This document shows positions 36,927-45,934 of a stretch of 64,000 nt of DNA, piece after piece. A program made the translations under genes and the position numbers. How positions within the stretch are numbered: position 1 is the first letter of the stretch; each line of letters opens with the position of its first letter. The DNA comes from Vreelandella neptunia (GTDB taxonomy: Bacteria; Pseudomonadota; Gammaproteobacteria; Pseudomonadales; Halomonadaceae): positions 3,596,001-3,660,000 of the forward strand of contig NZ_CP140255.1 in assembly GCF_034479615.1 (NCBI RefSeq), written 5' to 3'. The notes beneath the pieces are model-generated. The model was given only the letters and a program-made list of their open reading frames with translations. It did no database searches and had not been told where the DNA came from.

Positions 36927-37937
36927 ATGCGCAACGACACACGTATCAAGTTCAACCAGTACCGGGATCGGTTAGCACAGCTAAGCGGCGTGAACAGCGC
37001 GAGCGAGCAATTCAACGTCGAGCCCAGCGTTCAACAAACGCTTGAATCGACAATGCAGGAATCCAGCGAATTCCTAGGCCGCATCAACATGATCGGTGTC
37101 GATGAGATCAAAGGGCAGAAGGTAGGCGTCGGCGTATCCGGCCCCATCGCCGGTCGCACCAATGTAGATGCCAACGAACGCGAAACCCGCAACCTAGCGG
37201 CGCTGACAGATAACAGCTACGAATGTTTTAGCACTGAATTCGACACCCATATTCCATGGGCATCGCTAGACGCCTGGGCACGCTTCCCAGACTTCCAAGC
37301 CCGCGTGCGTAACGCCATCCTCCGCCGACAAGCGCTCGACCGGATTATGGTGGGCTTTAACGGTGTCAGCGTTGCCGCCGAAACCGACCGTACCGCCAAC
37401 CCGATGCTGGAAGACGTCAACAAAGGTTGGCTGCAAAAGTACCGTGAAGACGCAGCAGCCCGCGTACTCACTGGCGGCGCGGTAGCCGGAACCATCACCG
37501 TCGGCCCCGCGAGCGACTACGCCAACCTTGACGCCCTGGTATTCGACGCCGTTAACGAAATGATCGACCCCTGGTACCGCGAAGACACCGACCTCGTCGC
37601 CATCATGGGCCGCAAGATGCTGGCAGATAAATATTTCCCGCTGATCCAGCAAAACGCCGAAACGCCCACCGAAGCGCGCGCCCTCGACCTGATCATCAGC
37701 CAAAAGCGTGTAGGTGGCCTGCAAGCAGTGCGCGCCCCATTCGTACCGGACGGCTCCATTCTGATCACCTCGCTATCTAACCTTTCACTGTATTGGCAGC
37801 TAGGCAGTCGCCGCCGCTACGTGCTGGACAACCCCAAGCGTAAGCGCATCGAAAACTACGAAAGCTCCAACGACGCCTATGTCGTTGAAGACTACGGCTT
37901 CGGCTGTCTCGTAGAAAACATCGAATTCGCTGAATAA
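36927..37937 (+). CDS. N: P2 gpN-like major capsid protein
   Basis: 336 residues with family features IGVDEIKGQKVGVGVSGPIAGRT, AWARFPDFQARVRNAILRRQALDRIMVGFNG (partly listed) and the C-terminal SNDAYVVEDYGFGCLVENI. It forms the icosahedral head and is probably trimmed at the N-terminus by gpO. AAGGGATAACACC precedes the ATG. Confidence 0.95.
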   Translation: MRNDTRIKFNQYRDRLAQLSGVNSASEQFNVEPSVQQTLESTMQESSEFLGRINMIGVDEIKGQKVGVGVSGPIAGRTNVDANERETRNLAALTDNSYECFSTEFDTHIPWASLDAWARFPDFQARVRNAILRRQALDRIMVGFNGVSVAAETDRTANPMLEDVNKGWLQKYREDAAARVLTGGAVAGTITVGPASDYANLDALVFDAVNEMIDPWYREDTDLVAIMGRKMLADKYFPLIQQNAETPTEARALDLIISQKRVGGLQAVRAPFVPDGSILITSLSNLSLYWQLGSRRRYVLDNPKRKRIENYESSNDAYVVEDYGFGCLVENIEFAE

Positions 37938-37972
37938 GCGGCAAAGTCACCAGCTAGCGAAAAGGGAATTAG

Positions 37973-38653
37973 ATGAAAAGCCCAGCCCGTAAACACTTCG
38001 AACAGGTATCTGCCGCGAAAGCGGCGGGCACCGCCACCCCAGGCGAGCAGCAACAAGGCGAGCAATACGAACTTCACGCCCGCGCGCTTTACGAAGCCCG
38101 CCGCACGCTAAAAGCAATCCGGTCGATTGAAGCCAAAATCGAGAAAAAGCGCCAATTGCTGCCCGACTTCATTCCCTACATCAACGGCGTGTTAGCCGAA
38201 GGCAAAGGCGCAAAAGACGACGTACTCATGACCCTAATGGTCTGGTGTATCGACGTGGGAGATTACGAAAAAGCCATGGAAATTGGAGCCTACGCCGTGA
38301 AGCACAAGCTTGATACGCCCGATCAATACGACCGCGATACCGTCAGCATCCTGGCCGAAGAGATCGCCGAAGGCGTCAAGGCATCGCTTGAAAAAGAAGG
38401 TGCTGATTACGACGCCCTAGCAAACGTAATGGCCCGCTGCATCGCCATCGTCGGTGATGCCGACATGCATGACCAAATCAAGGCCAAGGTGCACAAGTCA
38501 TACGGCTACGCGCTACGCGCCGCCGAGGACGTCGAAAGCGCCCTCGAACAGCTCAAACGCGCATTAGAGCTGAACGACAAAATCGGCGTCAAGCAAGACA
38601 TCAAGCAGCTGGAAAGCCTCATCAAAAAACAGGGCGAACAGGCCAACGCCTGA
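37973..38653 (+). CDS. M: P2 gpM-like terminase small subunit
   Basis: 226 residues. MKSPARKHFEQVSAAKAA and DVLMTLMVWCIDVGDYEKAMEIGAYA are typical of P2 gpM, which recognises cos and acts with gpP. The C-terminus is helical. AAGGGAATTAG lies just before the ATG. Position after N fits P2 order. Confidence 0.93.
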   Translation: MKSPARKHFEQVSAAKAAGTATPGEQQQGEQYELHARALYEARRTLKAIRSIEAKIEKKRQLLPDFIPYINGVLAEGKGAKDDVLMTLMVWCIDVGDYEKAMEIGAYAVKHKLDTPDQYDRDTVSILAEEIAEGVKASLEKEGADYDALANVMARCIAIVGDADMHDQIKAKVHKSYGYALRAAEDVESALEQLKRALELNDKIGVKQDIKQLESLIKKQGEQANA

Positions 38654-38758
38654 CCGCCAACCGAGTCGCACCCCGACGGCAAGGGGGCATCGCTAAGCAA
38701 GGGCTTTCAGCCTCGCGCGAAGTGATCCACCCCCTTCTTTTATTTACAGGTGGCTAGC

Positions 38759-39220
38759 ATGATCGCCCACGGCACCAACCCGCCAAGCCCCACGCTAGAA
38801 CCTATAGCCAACAACGGCTTTTGGCCCGAGATCGACCCAAACGAATTCCGCGAAGAAGAGCGCGTGCACAACGTCACCCCGCCGCGCCTCAAGCAATCAC
38901 TGCGCGCCGCAATAGCAGACGTAAACCGGCAGCTAGCCGCCTACCAAGCCGACCAGCAAGAAAACGGCCGGCCAAGTATCGGCGAAGTACCGGTCGAGCC
39001 CTGGCAAACTCCCGGCGACCTCCACTTGCTCTATCGCCGCGCCGTCTACGCCCAGGCCCAAGCCGACCTACTCGAACGCTACCGCGACGCATCCGCCACC
39101 GGCGAAGGCGACGAACGCGGCGAAGCCAAAGACCTAGCCGCCGACGACTACCGCGCGGACGCCCGCTGGGCAATCGCAGAACTCACCGGCCGCAACCACA
39201 CCACGGTCGAGCTGATATGA
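38759..39220 (+). CDS. L: P2 gpL-like head completion protein
   Basis: 153 residues from ATG 38759 (AGGTGG upstream; an in-frame GTG lies 9 bp earlier). NNGFWPEIDPNEFREEERV and VTPPRLKQSLRAAI...NRQL are the gpL pattern. It closes the filled head at the portal. Its stop overlaps the gpX start. Confidence 0.92.
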   Translation: MIAHGTNPPSPTLEPIANNGFWPEIDPNEFREEERVHNVTPPRLKQSLRAAIADVNRQLAAYQADQQENGRPSIGEVPVEPWQTPGDLHLLYRRAVYAQAQADLLERYRDASATGEGDERGEAKDLAADDYRADARWAIAELTGRNHTTVELI

Positions 39221-39432
39221 AGCGAGTAGTACGCGCCCACCAGGGCGAAACACTCGACGCCCTGCTCTACCGCGTCTACGGCAAAACCGCAGCGATTACC
39301 GAGCAAACGCTGCAGCTAAACCCGCACCTAGCCGACCAAGGCCCGGTGCTCAAAGAGGGAACCCCGGTCACGCTACCGCCGCCGCCGGAAACCCGCGAAA
39401 CAAAGAAACCAAAAATTCAGCTATGGAGCTGA
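39217..39432 (+). CDS. X: P2 gpX-like tail protein
   Basis: 71 residues with a LysM-like HQGETLDALLYRVYGKTAAITEQTL...NPHLADQGPVLKEGTPVTLP, the gpX signature. The ATG overlaps the gpL stop (ATGA). It is an essential minor tail protein in P2. Confidence 0.9.
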   Translation: MKRVVRAHQGETLDALLYRVYGKTAAITEQTLQLNPHLADQGPVLKEGTPVTLPPPPETRETKKPKIQLWS

Positions 39433-39454
39433 ACGAAGCATAAAAGGGGAACAC

Positions 39455-39799
39455 ATGGCCGAACCATCAACCGCCGCTGCCGCCGGTACCGCATCGCTCG
39501 CCGCGTTGGTGATCGGCATGCTGCCCGGCATAGACGCAAACGCCGTCGTCGGTGCATTTTGCGGCGCCACGCTATTTGTCATCAGCGCCAAAGAGCTAGG
39601 CATCCTGGAACGCCTGGCGTACCTATTCATTAGCTTTTGGGTGGGGTACCTCGGCGGCCCTGCCACGCTGGGCAGCATGCTCGAGCACTCTGCCGTCGCC
39701 GCATTCATTGCATCCGCCGTATCCGTAACCGCCGGGCTAAGAGCGATTGAGGGAGTAAAAACGCTCGACCTCAAAGCCTGGCTAGGGGGCAGAAAGTGA
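39455..39799 (+). CDS. Holin-like membrane protein 1
   Basis: 114 residues, mostly hydrophobic, with three predicted membrane helices (about residues 12-30, 45-72 and 85-103) and a charged C-terminus. Position before the endolysin and after X matches the holin slot of P2-type phages. It overlaps the next membrane protein by 4 bp. Holin versus antiholin roles cannot be assigned. Confidence 0.75.
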   Translation: MAEPSTAAAAGTASLAALVIGMLPGIDANAVVGAFCGATLFVISAKELGILERLAYLFISFWVGYLGGPATLGSMLEHSAVAAFIASAVSVTAGLRAIEGVKTLDLKAWLGGRK

Positions 39800-40065
39800 A
39801 CCTCGCATACGCAATAACCATCGCCGCCGCGTTGGTGGTCGTCGCGCGGCTGCTCACGTTTCGCCGCCGTGGGCGCTACCGCCCAGGGGTGGCCATCACG
39901 GCGTGGCTAATCATCGTCGCCATGCCCGTCGCCGCAGTGTACGGCCCGCCAGTGCCAGAGCTGGCCCGCTGGCTAATCGCCGCCGCCATGGTCGCCCTGG
40001 CCATCGCCCTAATCCGCACCGGCGGCAACGTCGCCCACCTAATCCGCCCACTCCGGAGGCAATAG
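39796..40065 (+). CDS. Holin-like membrane protein 2
   Basis: 89 residues with three hydrophobic segments separated by an Arg-rich RRRGRYR loop. It lies directly before the endolysin and overlaps holin-like protein 1. It is probably the second component (holin or antiholin) of the lysis cassette. Confidence 0.72.
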   Translation: MNLAYAITIAAALVVVARLLTFRRRGRYRPGVAITAWLIIVAMPVAAVYGPPVPELARWLIAAAMVALAIALIRTGGNVAHLIRPLRRQ

Positions 40066-40066
40066 C

Positions 40067-40879
40067 ATGCTGTTACGTCAAGGCTCCATCGGCCCAAGTG
40101 TCACCGCCCTGCAGCGCGAACTTAACGCCGTCGGTTATGACATAAGCGTCGACGGTGACTTCGGTAATGAAACCATGCGCGCCGTGCGCAGCTACCAACG
40201 CAAACAAGGCTTGGTCACCGACGGCATCGCAGGCCCAAAAACCCGCGCCCTACTCCATGGCCAGCAAGACGCCCGCTTACTAAGCCAGATAGACCTCGTC
40301 GACGCAGCCGACCGCTTGGGCGTAGAGCTAGCCGCCGTTATGGCCGTCAACGAAGTCGAAAGCCGTGGCAATGGATTCCACTTTGGCGGCCCGCGTAACG
40401 GCATGCCGATCATCCTATTTGAACGCCATATCATGCGCCGCCAGCTGCAGCATCACGGCATCAACCCGTTACCGTACCAACGCGCCAAACCCGATATCGT
40501 CAACGGAAGTCCGGGCGGTTATATCGGTGGCCACCGTGAACACAACCGCCGCGAACGCGCGGGCGAGATCCACACCGCCGCCTCGATTGAGTCCTCAAGC
40601 TGGGGGCTATTTCAAATCATGGGATTCCACTGGAAGCGCCTGGGCTACGAATCCGCCGAAAATTACGCCGCCGACATGGCCATCAACGAAGCCAACCAGC
40701 TCGACGCCTTCGTCAGATTCGTTGAAAAAGACCGGGGCATACACGCCGCATTACGGCGCCACGATTGGGCAGGGTTCGCCAGCCGCTACAACGGCCCCAA
40801 CTACGCCGCCAACGACTACGACACCAAGCTAGCCGCCGCCTACCGCCGCCACTCGCAAGGCATGAGGTTAGCCGCATGA
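40067..40879 (+). CDS. Endolysin: PG-binding domain plus N-acetylmuramidase
   Basis: 270 residues. Residues ~1-65 are a peptidoglycan-binding type 1 domain (GPSVTALQRELNAVGYDI and DGDFGNETMRAVRSYQRKQGL). Residues ~85-265 match the N-acetylmuramidase family: MAVNEVESRGNGF with the likely catalytic Glu, ILFERHIMRRQL, SSWGLFQIMGFHW, and LAAAYRRHS. It degrades the cell wall at lysis. There is no signal peptide, so export depends on the holin. Confidence 0.9.
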   Translation: MLLRQGSIGPSVTALQRELNAVGYDISVDGDFGNETMRAVRSYQRKQGLVTDGIAGPKTRALLHGQQDARLLSQIDLVDAADRLGVELAAVMAVNEVESRGNGFHFGGPRNGMPIILFERHIMRRQLQHHGINPLPYQRAKPDIVNGSPGGYIGGHREHNRRERAGEIHTAASIESSSWGLFQIMGFHWKRLGYESAENYAADMAINEANQLDAFVRFVEKDRGIHAALRRHDWAGFASRYNGPNYAANDYDTKLAAAYRRHSQGMRLAA

Positions 40880-41226
40880 ACAAAATCATTCTTACAGCAG
40901 CCGCGGCGGGAGTGGCTGTAGCCTTCGCCGCAGGCTACCAAGTCGCCAACTGGCAAAACGACAGTCACGCACTCACAGCAGAGCGCGCCGCCCAACAAGC
41001 CATCGACGCCGCCATGCAGCGCGAATCAGAGATCGCCGCCCACGTTGAACAGCGCCTGGGCGAACTCCAAGCCAACGAACGGGTAATCGATAGGGGAATC
41101 ATCCGTGAAATTCAAAAGCCGATTTACCAGCGCGTTTGCCTTGAGCCTAGCGTTATCAGCCTGCTCAACCACGCCGCCGCCGGAACCGACCCCAGCGCAA
41201 CAGAACCTAATGAAGCGCTGCCCTGA
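40876..41226 (+). CDS. Rz-like inner-membrane spanin
   Basis: 116 residues starting at an ATG overlapping the endolysin stop. An N-terminal signal-anchor helix (IILTAAAAGVAVAFAAGY) is followed by an Ala/Glu/Arg-rich coiled coil and RVCLEPSVISLLNHAA. It pairs with the embedded Rz1-like lipoprotein to breach the outer membrane. It corresponds to P2 LysB. Confidence 0.83.
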   Translation: MNKIILTAAAAGVAVAFAAGYQVANWQNDSHALTAERAAQQAIDAAMQRESEIAAHVEQRLGELQANERVIDRGIIREIQKPIYQRVCLEPSVISLLNHAAAGTDPSATEPNEALP

Positions 41227-41347
41227 AACACTGCCCTACCTCACCGACGGCACCGGCGGCGATGTCACCCTAACGATGAGCACCTGGGCCAGCCAGTACC
41301 ACGACTGCGCAACCAGGCATAACGGACTAGTGGAAACCCTGCAATGA
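41105..41347 (+). CDS. Rz1-like outer-membrane spanin lipoprotein
   Basis: 80 residues in the +1 frame relative to Rz, with its start inside the Rz gene (GTG 41105, GGGG upstream). A signal peptide ends in LSLALSACS (lipobox LSAC) and is followed by a Pro-rich TPPPEPTPAQ stretch, the Rz1 pattern. The embedded overlap is typical of P2 lysB/lysC. Confidence 0.85.
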   Translation: MKFKSRFTSAFALSLALSACSTTPPPEPTPAQQNLMKRCPETLPYLTDGTGGDVTLTMSTWASQYHDCATRHNGLVETLQ

Positions 41348-41829
41348 TCAAACTCCAATCCCTACGCCAACACCTGCTAGCCTCGGTCGAAGAGTTGCGC
41401 CGCAACCCCGAACAGCTCCACACCTTCGTCAACGACGGAAAGGTCATGTTTTCGCGCGGTACCAACCTCAGCCACCAATACACCGTCGACGCCCAAATCA
41501 TCATCACCGACTACAGCGGATCGCTAGACACCGTCATGATCCCACTGCTCCAATGGCTCAACACCTACCAGCCCGACCTAGTCGAAGACGAAGCCGTACA
41601 AATAGAGGCAGAAATCCTCAGCAACACCCATTGGGATCTAGCCCTCACCGTGCGCCTAACCGAGCGCGTCGTCGCCAAGGTCAACTGCGAAACAAGCGAC
41701 ATCGACGCCCACCACCGCATGCCCGAATACCCCGCCGACGCCTGCCCCGCCACAAGCTGGCAACTCAACATCAAACACCCGGGTAGCGAAGAATTCACCC
41801 AAGAAGCGGCATGGGATAGCCCCGCATGA
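41344..41829 (+). CDS. R: P2 gpR-like tail completion protein
   Basis: 161 residues (P2 gpR about 155) with KLQSLRQHLLASVEELRRNPEQL and YTVDAQIIITDYSGSLDTVMIPLLQWL, the gpR signature. It is needed to finish the tail for head joining. It overlaps the Rz1 and S genes by 4 bp at each end. Confidence 0.92.
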   Translation: MIKLQSLRQHLLASVEELRRNPEQLHTFVNDGKVMFSRGTNLSHQYTVDAQIIITDYSGSLDTVMIPLLQWLNTYQPDLVEDEAVQIEAEILSNTHWDLALTVRLTERVVAKVNCETSDIDAHHRMPEYPADACPATSWQLNIKHPGSEEFTQEAAWDSPA

Positions 41830-42281
41830 GCGACGAACTCCAACAGCTAGAAGAGTGGCTAACCCCGCTCATCAACAAGCTGGGAACAAAAGAGCGCCGC
41901 GTCCTAGCCCGCGAAGTCGCCCGCGACCTACGCATCGCCAACCGCGACCGCATCAAAGCCCAAACCAACCCCGACGGCACGCCCTATGAGCCCCGCACCG
42001 AACTACGCGGGCGAAGCGGCCGCATCCGCCGCAAAGCCATGTTTACCAAGCTGCGCACCGCCAAATACCTACGTATCAAAACTACCGCCGACACCGCCGA
42101 AATGGGTTTCCTCGGTCGCGTCGCCCGTATCGCCCGCGTTCACCACTACGGGCTAAGGGATCGCGTAGAGCGCGGCGGCCCGCAACACCAGTACGCACGC
42201 CGCGAACTCATCGGAATAACCGCCAAAGACGCCGACCGCATCGCCGACAGCGTCCTAAACCACCTCACACCGCCGAACTAA
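41826..42281 (+). CDS. S: P2 gpS-like tail completion protein
   Basis: 151 residues (P2 gpS about 150), basic. LEEWLTPLINKLGTKERRVLAREVARDLR and the central IARVHHYGLRDRV with QYARRELIGIT are gpS features. It acts with gpR in tail completion and is the last gene of the head-lysis operon. Confidence 0.92.
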   Translation: MSDELQQLEEWLTPLINKLGTKERRVLAREVARDLRIANRDRIKAQTNPDGTPYEPRTELRGRSGRIRRKAMFTKLRTAKYLRIKTTADTAEMGFLGRVARIARVHHYGLRDRVERGGPQHQYARRELIGITAKDADRIADSVLNHLTPPN

Positions 42282-42291
42282 ACACCGTCAT

Positions 42292-42313
42292 TTGTCCTAA
42301 CCGGCTGGCACAA
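42292..42313. promoter_or_regulatory. Ogr-type late activator site B (V operon)
   Basis: TTGT-N14-ACAA. The segment 42307-42343 is repeated at 47426-47462 with 36 of 37 identical bases, so the conserved unit includes the activator half-site and downstream promoter DNA. It precedes the V-W-J-I-H tail operon. Confidence 0.68.
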
Positions 42314-42358
42314 CGCCCGCCGCTACCCTCTCGCGCGTAAGCCGCGCAGCATTGCCGC

Positions 42359-42928
42359 ATGAACAACGTCGCCGAACTACTCCGCCTAATTGAAAACCTA
42401 CTCCGCTTTGGCGCAATCGCCGAAGTGGATCACGGCGCGCCCGGCGAGCGCCTCCCCGCCGTGCGCGTGCGCTCCGGTGCACTGCTCACCGGCTGGCTAC
42501 CCTGGGCCGGTGGTCGCGCGGGAACAACCCGCGATTGGAACCCGCCCACCGTCGGCGAACAGGTAATGATCCTCTCCCCCGGCGGCGACCTCGCCAACGG
42601 CGTCGCCATGCCCAGCCTGTTCCAGCTCAGCGCCCAGCCGCCCAGCAACGACCCCGGCAAAATCGCCCGCCAATATCCAGACGGCGGCCTAATCGAATAC
42701 GACCACGCCGCCCAGGTAGTGCGAATCAACCTACCCGGCCGCATCGAAATAACCGCCCCCGGCGGCACCCAATGGATCGGCAACATCAACCACCAAGGTG
42801 ACATGCACCGCCAAGGCAGCGACACCCAAACCGGTGGCAGCAAAACCCACAACGGCAAAAACGTCGGCAGCGACCATCAGCACAGTGGCGTTCAGGGTGG
42901 GGCGTCAAATACAGGGGAGCCCGTCTAA
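42359..42928 (+). CDS. V: P2 gpV-like baseplate spike protein
   Basis: 189 residues (P2 gpV 211). The N-terminal OB-like domain has EVDHGAPGERLPAVRVRSG...TGWLPW and EQVMILSPGGDLANGV; the C-terminal part is a Gly/Asn/His-rich beta helix (HNGKNVGSDHQHSGVQGG). It forms the membrane-piercing tip. The start is only 46 bp from the activator half-site, so the leader is short. Confidence 0.92.
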   Translation: MNNVAELLRLIENLLRFGAIAEVDHGAPGERLPAVRVRSGALLTGWLPWAGGRAGTTRDWNPPTVGEQVMILSPGGDLANGVAMPSLFQLSAQPPSNDPGKIARQYPDGGLIEYDHAAQVVRINLPGRIEITAPGGTQWIGNINHQGDMHRQGSDTQTGGSKTHNGKNVGSDHQHSGVQGGASNTGEPV

Positions 42929-43266
42929 TGCCAGGCATGAACGCAAACACAGGAAAACAGCTCGACGGCATCGACCACATCCGTCAATCCATCGCGGACA
43001 TCATCACCACGCCTATCGGCTCCCGCGTTATGCGCCGCGACTACGGCAGCCTAGTGCCCGAGCTAATCGACCGCCCCATGAATGACGCCCTACTAATGCA
43101 GGTCTACGCCGCCACCATCATCGCCGTCACCCAATGGGAGCCCCGCGTGCGCATAACCGGCACCCGCCGCATCGTCAGCACCGAAAACCCAGGCGCCGCC
43201 ACCATGGAGCTAATCGGCGAAACCGCCGACGGCCAACCTCTCACCGCCGGAGTGCCGTTAGTATGA
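42928..43266 (+). CDS. W: P2 gpW-like baseplate protein (gp25-like)
   Basis: 112 residues with HIRQSIADIITTPIGSRVMRRDYGS and VPELIDRPMNDALLMQVYA, the T4 gp25/P2 gpW signature. It links the sheath to the baseplate wedge. It overlaps V by one base and J by four. Confidence 0.94.
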   Translation: MPGMNANTGKQLDGIDHIRQSIADIITTPIGSRVMRRDYGSLVPELIDRPMNDALLMQVYAATIIAVTQWEPRVRITGTRRIVSTENPGAATMELIGETADGQPLTAGVPLV

Positions 43267-44159
43267 GCAGCCCCATAGACCTCTCAAGACTGCCAGCGCC
43301 CTCGGTAATCGAGCCGCTCGACTATGAAACCATCCTCGCCGAGCTAACCGCCGACCTCACCGACCGCGACCCCGAGCTAGCCGAAACCCTAAGCCTCGAA
43401 AGCGAACCGTTGACCAAATTGCTGGAAGTGGCGGCTTACCGTGAGTTATTACTCCGCCAACGCATCAACGAAGCCGCCAAAGCCGTCATGCTCGCCTATG
43501 CCGGAGGAAGCGACTTAGAGCACTTAGGCGCGCTGCTGGAAGTAGAACGGCTAACCATCGACACAGGCGACCCCAGCGCGATACCACCGGTACCCTCAAC
43601 ACTTGAAAAAGACGAAGAGCTACGCCGCCGGATACAGCTTTCCCTAGATGGCCTTTCCACAGCGGGGCCAGCGCAAGCCTACGTATTCCATGCACTAAGT
43701 GCCGACGGCAATATCAAAGACGCCAGCGTAACAAGCCCCAGCCCTGGGGAAGTCGTGGTCACCGTGCTATCCCGCGCATCCGACGGCAGCGCAATGCCGG
43801 AACTCATACAAGCCGTAGAAACGGCAATATCCGCCGACGATGTCCGACCGCTAACAGATCAAGTCAGCGTTCAGGCGGCAGAAATAGTGACCTACACCAT
43901 TCAAGCCACGCTATACACCTACCCCGGCCCCGATGCCACGGTGGTGCGTGAAGACGCCTTGGCCAACGCCCAAACCTACGCCGATGATCAGCACCGGCTA
44001 GGGCGTGACATAACCCTATCCGGCGTATATGCCGCCTTGCATCGTCCCGGCATTCAGCGAGTCGAGTTAGAAAGCCCAGCGGCCACGATCACCGTCACAT
44101 CACAGCAAGCAGCGTACTGCACCGCCATTACCCTGGCGGAAGGGGGCACCGATGTCTGA
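43263..44159 (+). CDS. J: P2 gpJ-like baseplate wedge protein
   Basis: 298 residues (P2 gpJ 302). It starts MSSPIDLSRLPAPSVIEPLDYE and includes LLEVAAYRELLLRQRINEAAKAVMLAY, both typical of gpJ. ATG 43263 overlaps the W stop. It forms the wedge with W and I. Confidence 0.94.
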   Translation: MSSPIDLSRLPAPSVIEPLDYETILAELTADLTDRDPELAETLSLESEPLTKLLEVAAYRELLLRQRINEAAKAVMLAYAGGSDLEHLGALLEVERLTIDTGDPSAIPPVPSTLEKDEELRRRIQLSLDGLSTAGPAQAYVFHALSADGNIKDASVTSPSPGEVVVTVLSRASDGSAMPELIQAVETAISADDVRPLTDQVSVQAAEIVTYTIQATLYTYPGPDATVVREDALANAQTYADDQHRLGRDITLSGVYAALHRPGIQRVELESPAATITVTSQQAAYCTAITLAEGGTDV

Positions 44160-44775
44160 TAAGACCTTGTTGCCACCGAATGCCACCCGGCAAGAGCGGG
44201 CAATCGACCAAACCACGGCACGGATAGGAAGTCTCAGCGTACCCATTAAAGACCTCTGGAACCCCGCCACCTGCCCAACGGCGTTACTCCCATGGCTAGC
44301 ATGGGCGCTATCGGTCGATGCCTGGGACGCCAATTGGAGCGAAGCCCGCCAGCGCCGAGCGATTGCCGCCTCCGTACCCGTGCACAAGCGAAAAGGTACC
44401 GTAGGTGCCGTCAAACGAGCACTAGCCGCAATCGACTACAACATCCAACTGGTCGAATGGCACCAAGAAAGCGAACCCGGCACGCCGTACACATTCCGCG
44501 CCGATGTAGTGCTAGAGGATCGCGGCCTCAGCGATACAACTCAGCAAGAAATACTTCGGCTGATCGAAAGCACAAAAAATGCCCGAAGCCATCTAAGCGC
44601 ACTGCGCATGATCGGGAGTAGCCAAGGGCATGCCTATGTCGCTGGCTGGGAACAGTCATTCGACAGCGTTTCAGTTCAGCCACTATTAATCACCCAGGCC
44701 GAAGTGCCCCCCTCACCGTATTACCTGGGGGCCACCGTCTCAGCCTATGACACCACGACCTTGGAGCCGCTATGA
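44152..44775 (+). CDS. I: P2 gpI-like baseplate protein
   Basis: 207 residues (P2 gpI 176). LPPNATRQERAIDQTTARI, LWNPATCPTALLPWLAWALSVD and RRAIAASVPVHKRKGTVGAVKRAL are gpI features. It connects the wedge to the tail fibre. It overlaps J and H by short stretches. Confidence 0.93.
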   Translation: MSDKTLLPPNATRQERAIDQTTARIGSLSVPIKDLWNPATCPTALLPWLAWALSVDAWDANWSEARQRRAIAASVPVHKRKGTVGAVKRALAAIDYNIQLVEWHQESEPGTPYTFRADVVLEDRGLSDTTQQEILRLIESTKNARSHLSALRMIGSSQGHAYVAGWEQSFDSVSVQPLLITQAEVPPSPYYLGATVSAYDTTTLEPL

Positions 44776-45617
44776 GCCAATTTTTCACGCTTCTCACCGC
44801 CACTGGCCAAGATCTGCTCACTCAGGCGATGGGCTTCGGCCAACAGATTGAACTGACCCACATGGCCGTGGGCGACGGTGGCGGCAATGACGCCCCGCCG
44901 ACCGAATCGAAAACCGCCCTTGTCAACGAAGTCTACCGGTCGGGCGTCTCCAGTTTGGTAGTCGATCCTCAAAACCCCAACTGGCTGGTCGCCGAACTGG
45001 TGATTCCCACCAACGTAGGCGGCTGGACAATCCGCGAGATCGGCCTGTTCGACATCAACGGCAATTTATTTGCGGTGGCCAATTTCCCCGAAACATACAA
45101 GCCCACGCTGGATGCAGGCAGCGGGCGAGAAATCACCGTCCGCATGACCATACAAGTCAGCGACACCGCCTCGGTAACGCTCACCATCGACCAATCGGTG
45201 GTATTTGCTACCCGCACATACGTTGACAGTAAGCTTCAAGCACACGAACAGAGCCGCAACCATCCCGATGCCACCACCACGGCCAAGGGTTTCGTCGAGA
45301 TGGCGACCAGCGCAGAAGCGGTGGCCGGAACCAGCACTACCCATGCGGTCACACCTGCTGGTGCAAAAGCCGCTATCGACCAACACGCGCAAAGCCGCAA
45401 TCACCCCGACGCCACGACCACCGCGAAGGGTTTTGTTGAGATGGCCACAAGCGCTGAAGCCATAACCGGCGAGAGCACCGCGCATGCGGTGACCCCGGCC
45501 GGGGTAAAAGCCCACGTTGCTAATCAGCTCGACAGTTACGGCAACACCGTTGATGGGCGGCTCGCCGCGCTGGCCAGCCGCCTCCGTCTTAAAACCTACT
45601 TTATGGGGCAGAACTAA
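44772..45617 (+). CDS. H: P2 gpH-like tail fibre protein (short form)
   Basis: 281 residues. The N-terminal ~150 residues are the baseplate-binding collar (FFTLLTATGQDLLTQAMGFG, PTNVGGWTIREIGLFD). Two tandem copies of a 47-residue repeat follow (QSRNHPDATTTAKGFVEMAT at the start of each). P2 gpH is more than twice as long, so the distal receptor-binding part appears to have moved to the next genes, especially the Gly-rich protein at 45934. Confidence 0.88.
   Translation: MSQFFTLLTATGQDLLTQAMGFGQQIELTHMAVGDGGGNDAPPTESKTALVNEVYRSGVSSLVVDPQNPNWLVAELVIPTNVGGWTIREIGLFDINGNLFAVANFPETYKPTLDAGSGREITVRMTIQVSDTASVTLTIDQSVVFATRTYVDSKLQAHEQSRNHPDATTTAKGFVEMATSAEAVAGTSTTHAVTPAGAKAAIDQHAQSRNHPDATTTAKGFVEMATSAEAITGESTAHAVTPAGVKAHVANQLDSYGNTVDGRLAALASRLRLKTYFMGQN
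45249..45530 (+). repeat. Two tandem 141-bp repeats in the tail fibre gene
   Basis: Units 45249-45389 and 45390-45530 encode two 47-residue repeats starting QSRNHPDATT. They are very similar but not identical. Such units lengthen or shorten fibres by recombination. Confidence 0.8.
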
Positions 45618-45934
45618 TGTCAGGAAAACTAGGCTCGGCGGCATTGGTCGCCGACACACTCACCACGGTGTACACCGTGCCAGACAGTAACGTGGCCACG
45701 CTCAATATCGCCTTGGTTAATCGAGGCGCAGATCCCGCCAAGGTGCGTGTGGCCATCACCGATTCAGTGAACCCAGGCGATGCCGATTGGATCGAGTACG
45801 ACGCCACGATCCCAGCGTTGGGTGGCGTCATGGAGCGCACCGCGCTGGTAGCAGGCGCGGGCGAGAACATCATCATTCACAGCGACGTGGGCAGTGTGAG
45901 CGCCCGCGTGCATGGGTTCGAGGAGGCTGAATAA
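45617..45934 (+). CDS. Fibre-associated small protein
   Basis: 105 residues, beta-rich, with TVYTVPDSNVATLNIALVNRG and VHGFEEAE. This pattern is common in small phage fibre-linked proteins that form jelly-roll-like subunits. Its start shares one base with the H stop and its stop shares one with the next start. Function unknown, probably part of the fibre shaft. Confidence 0.65.
   Translation: MSGKLGSAALVADTLTTVYTVPDSNVATLNIALVNRGADPAKVRVAITDSVNPGDADWIEYDATIPALGGVMERTALVAGAGENIIIHSDVGSVSARVHGFEEAE

Noticed and set aside
38821..39432. 203-codon Arg-rich frame extending upstream of gpX
   Set aside because: Its first two thirds are the +1 shadow of gpL; gpX starts at ATG 39217.
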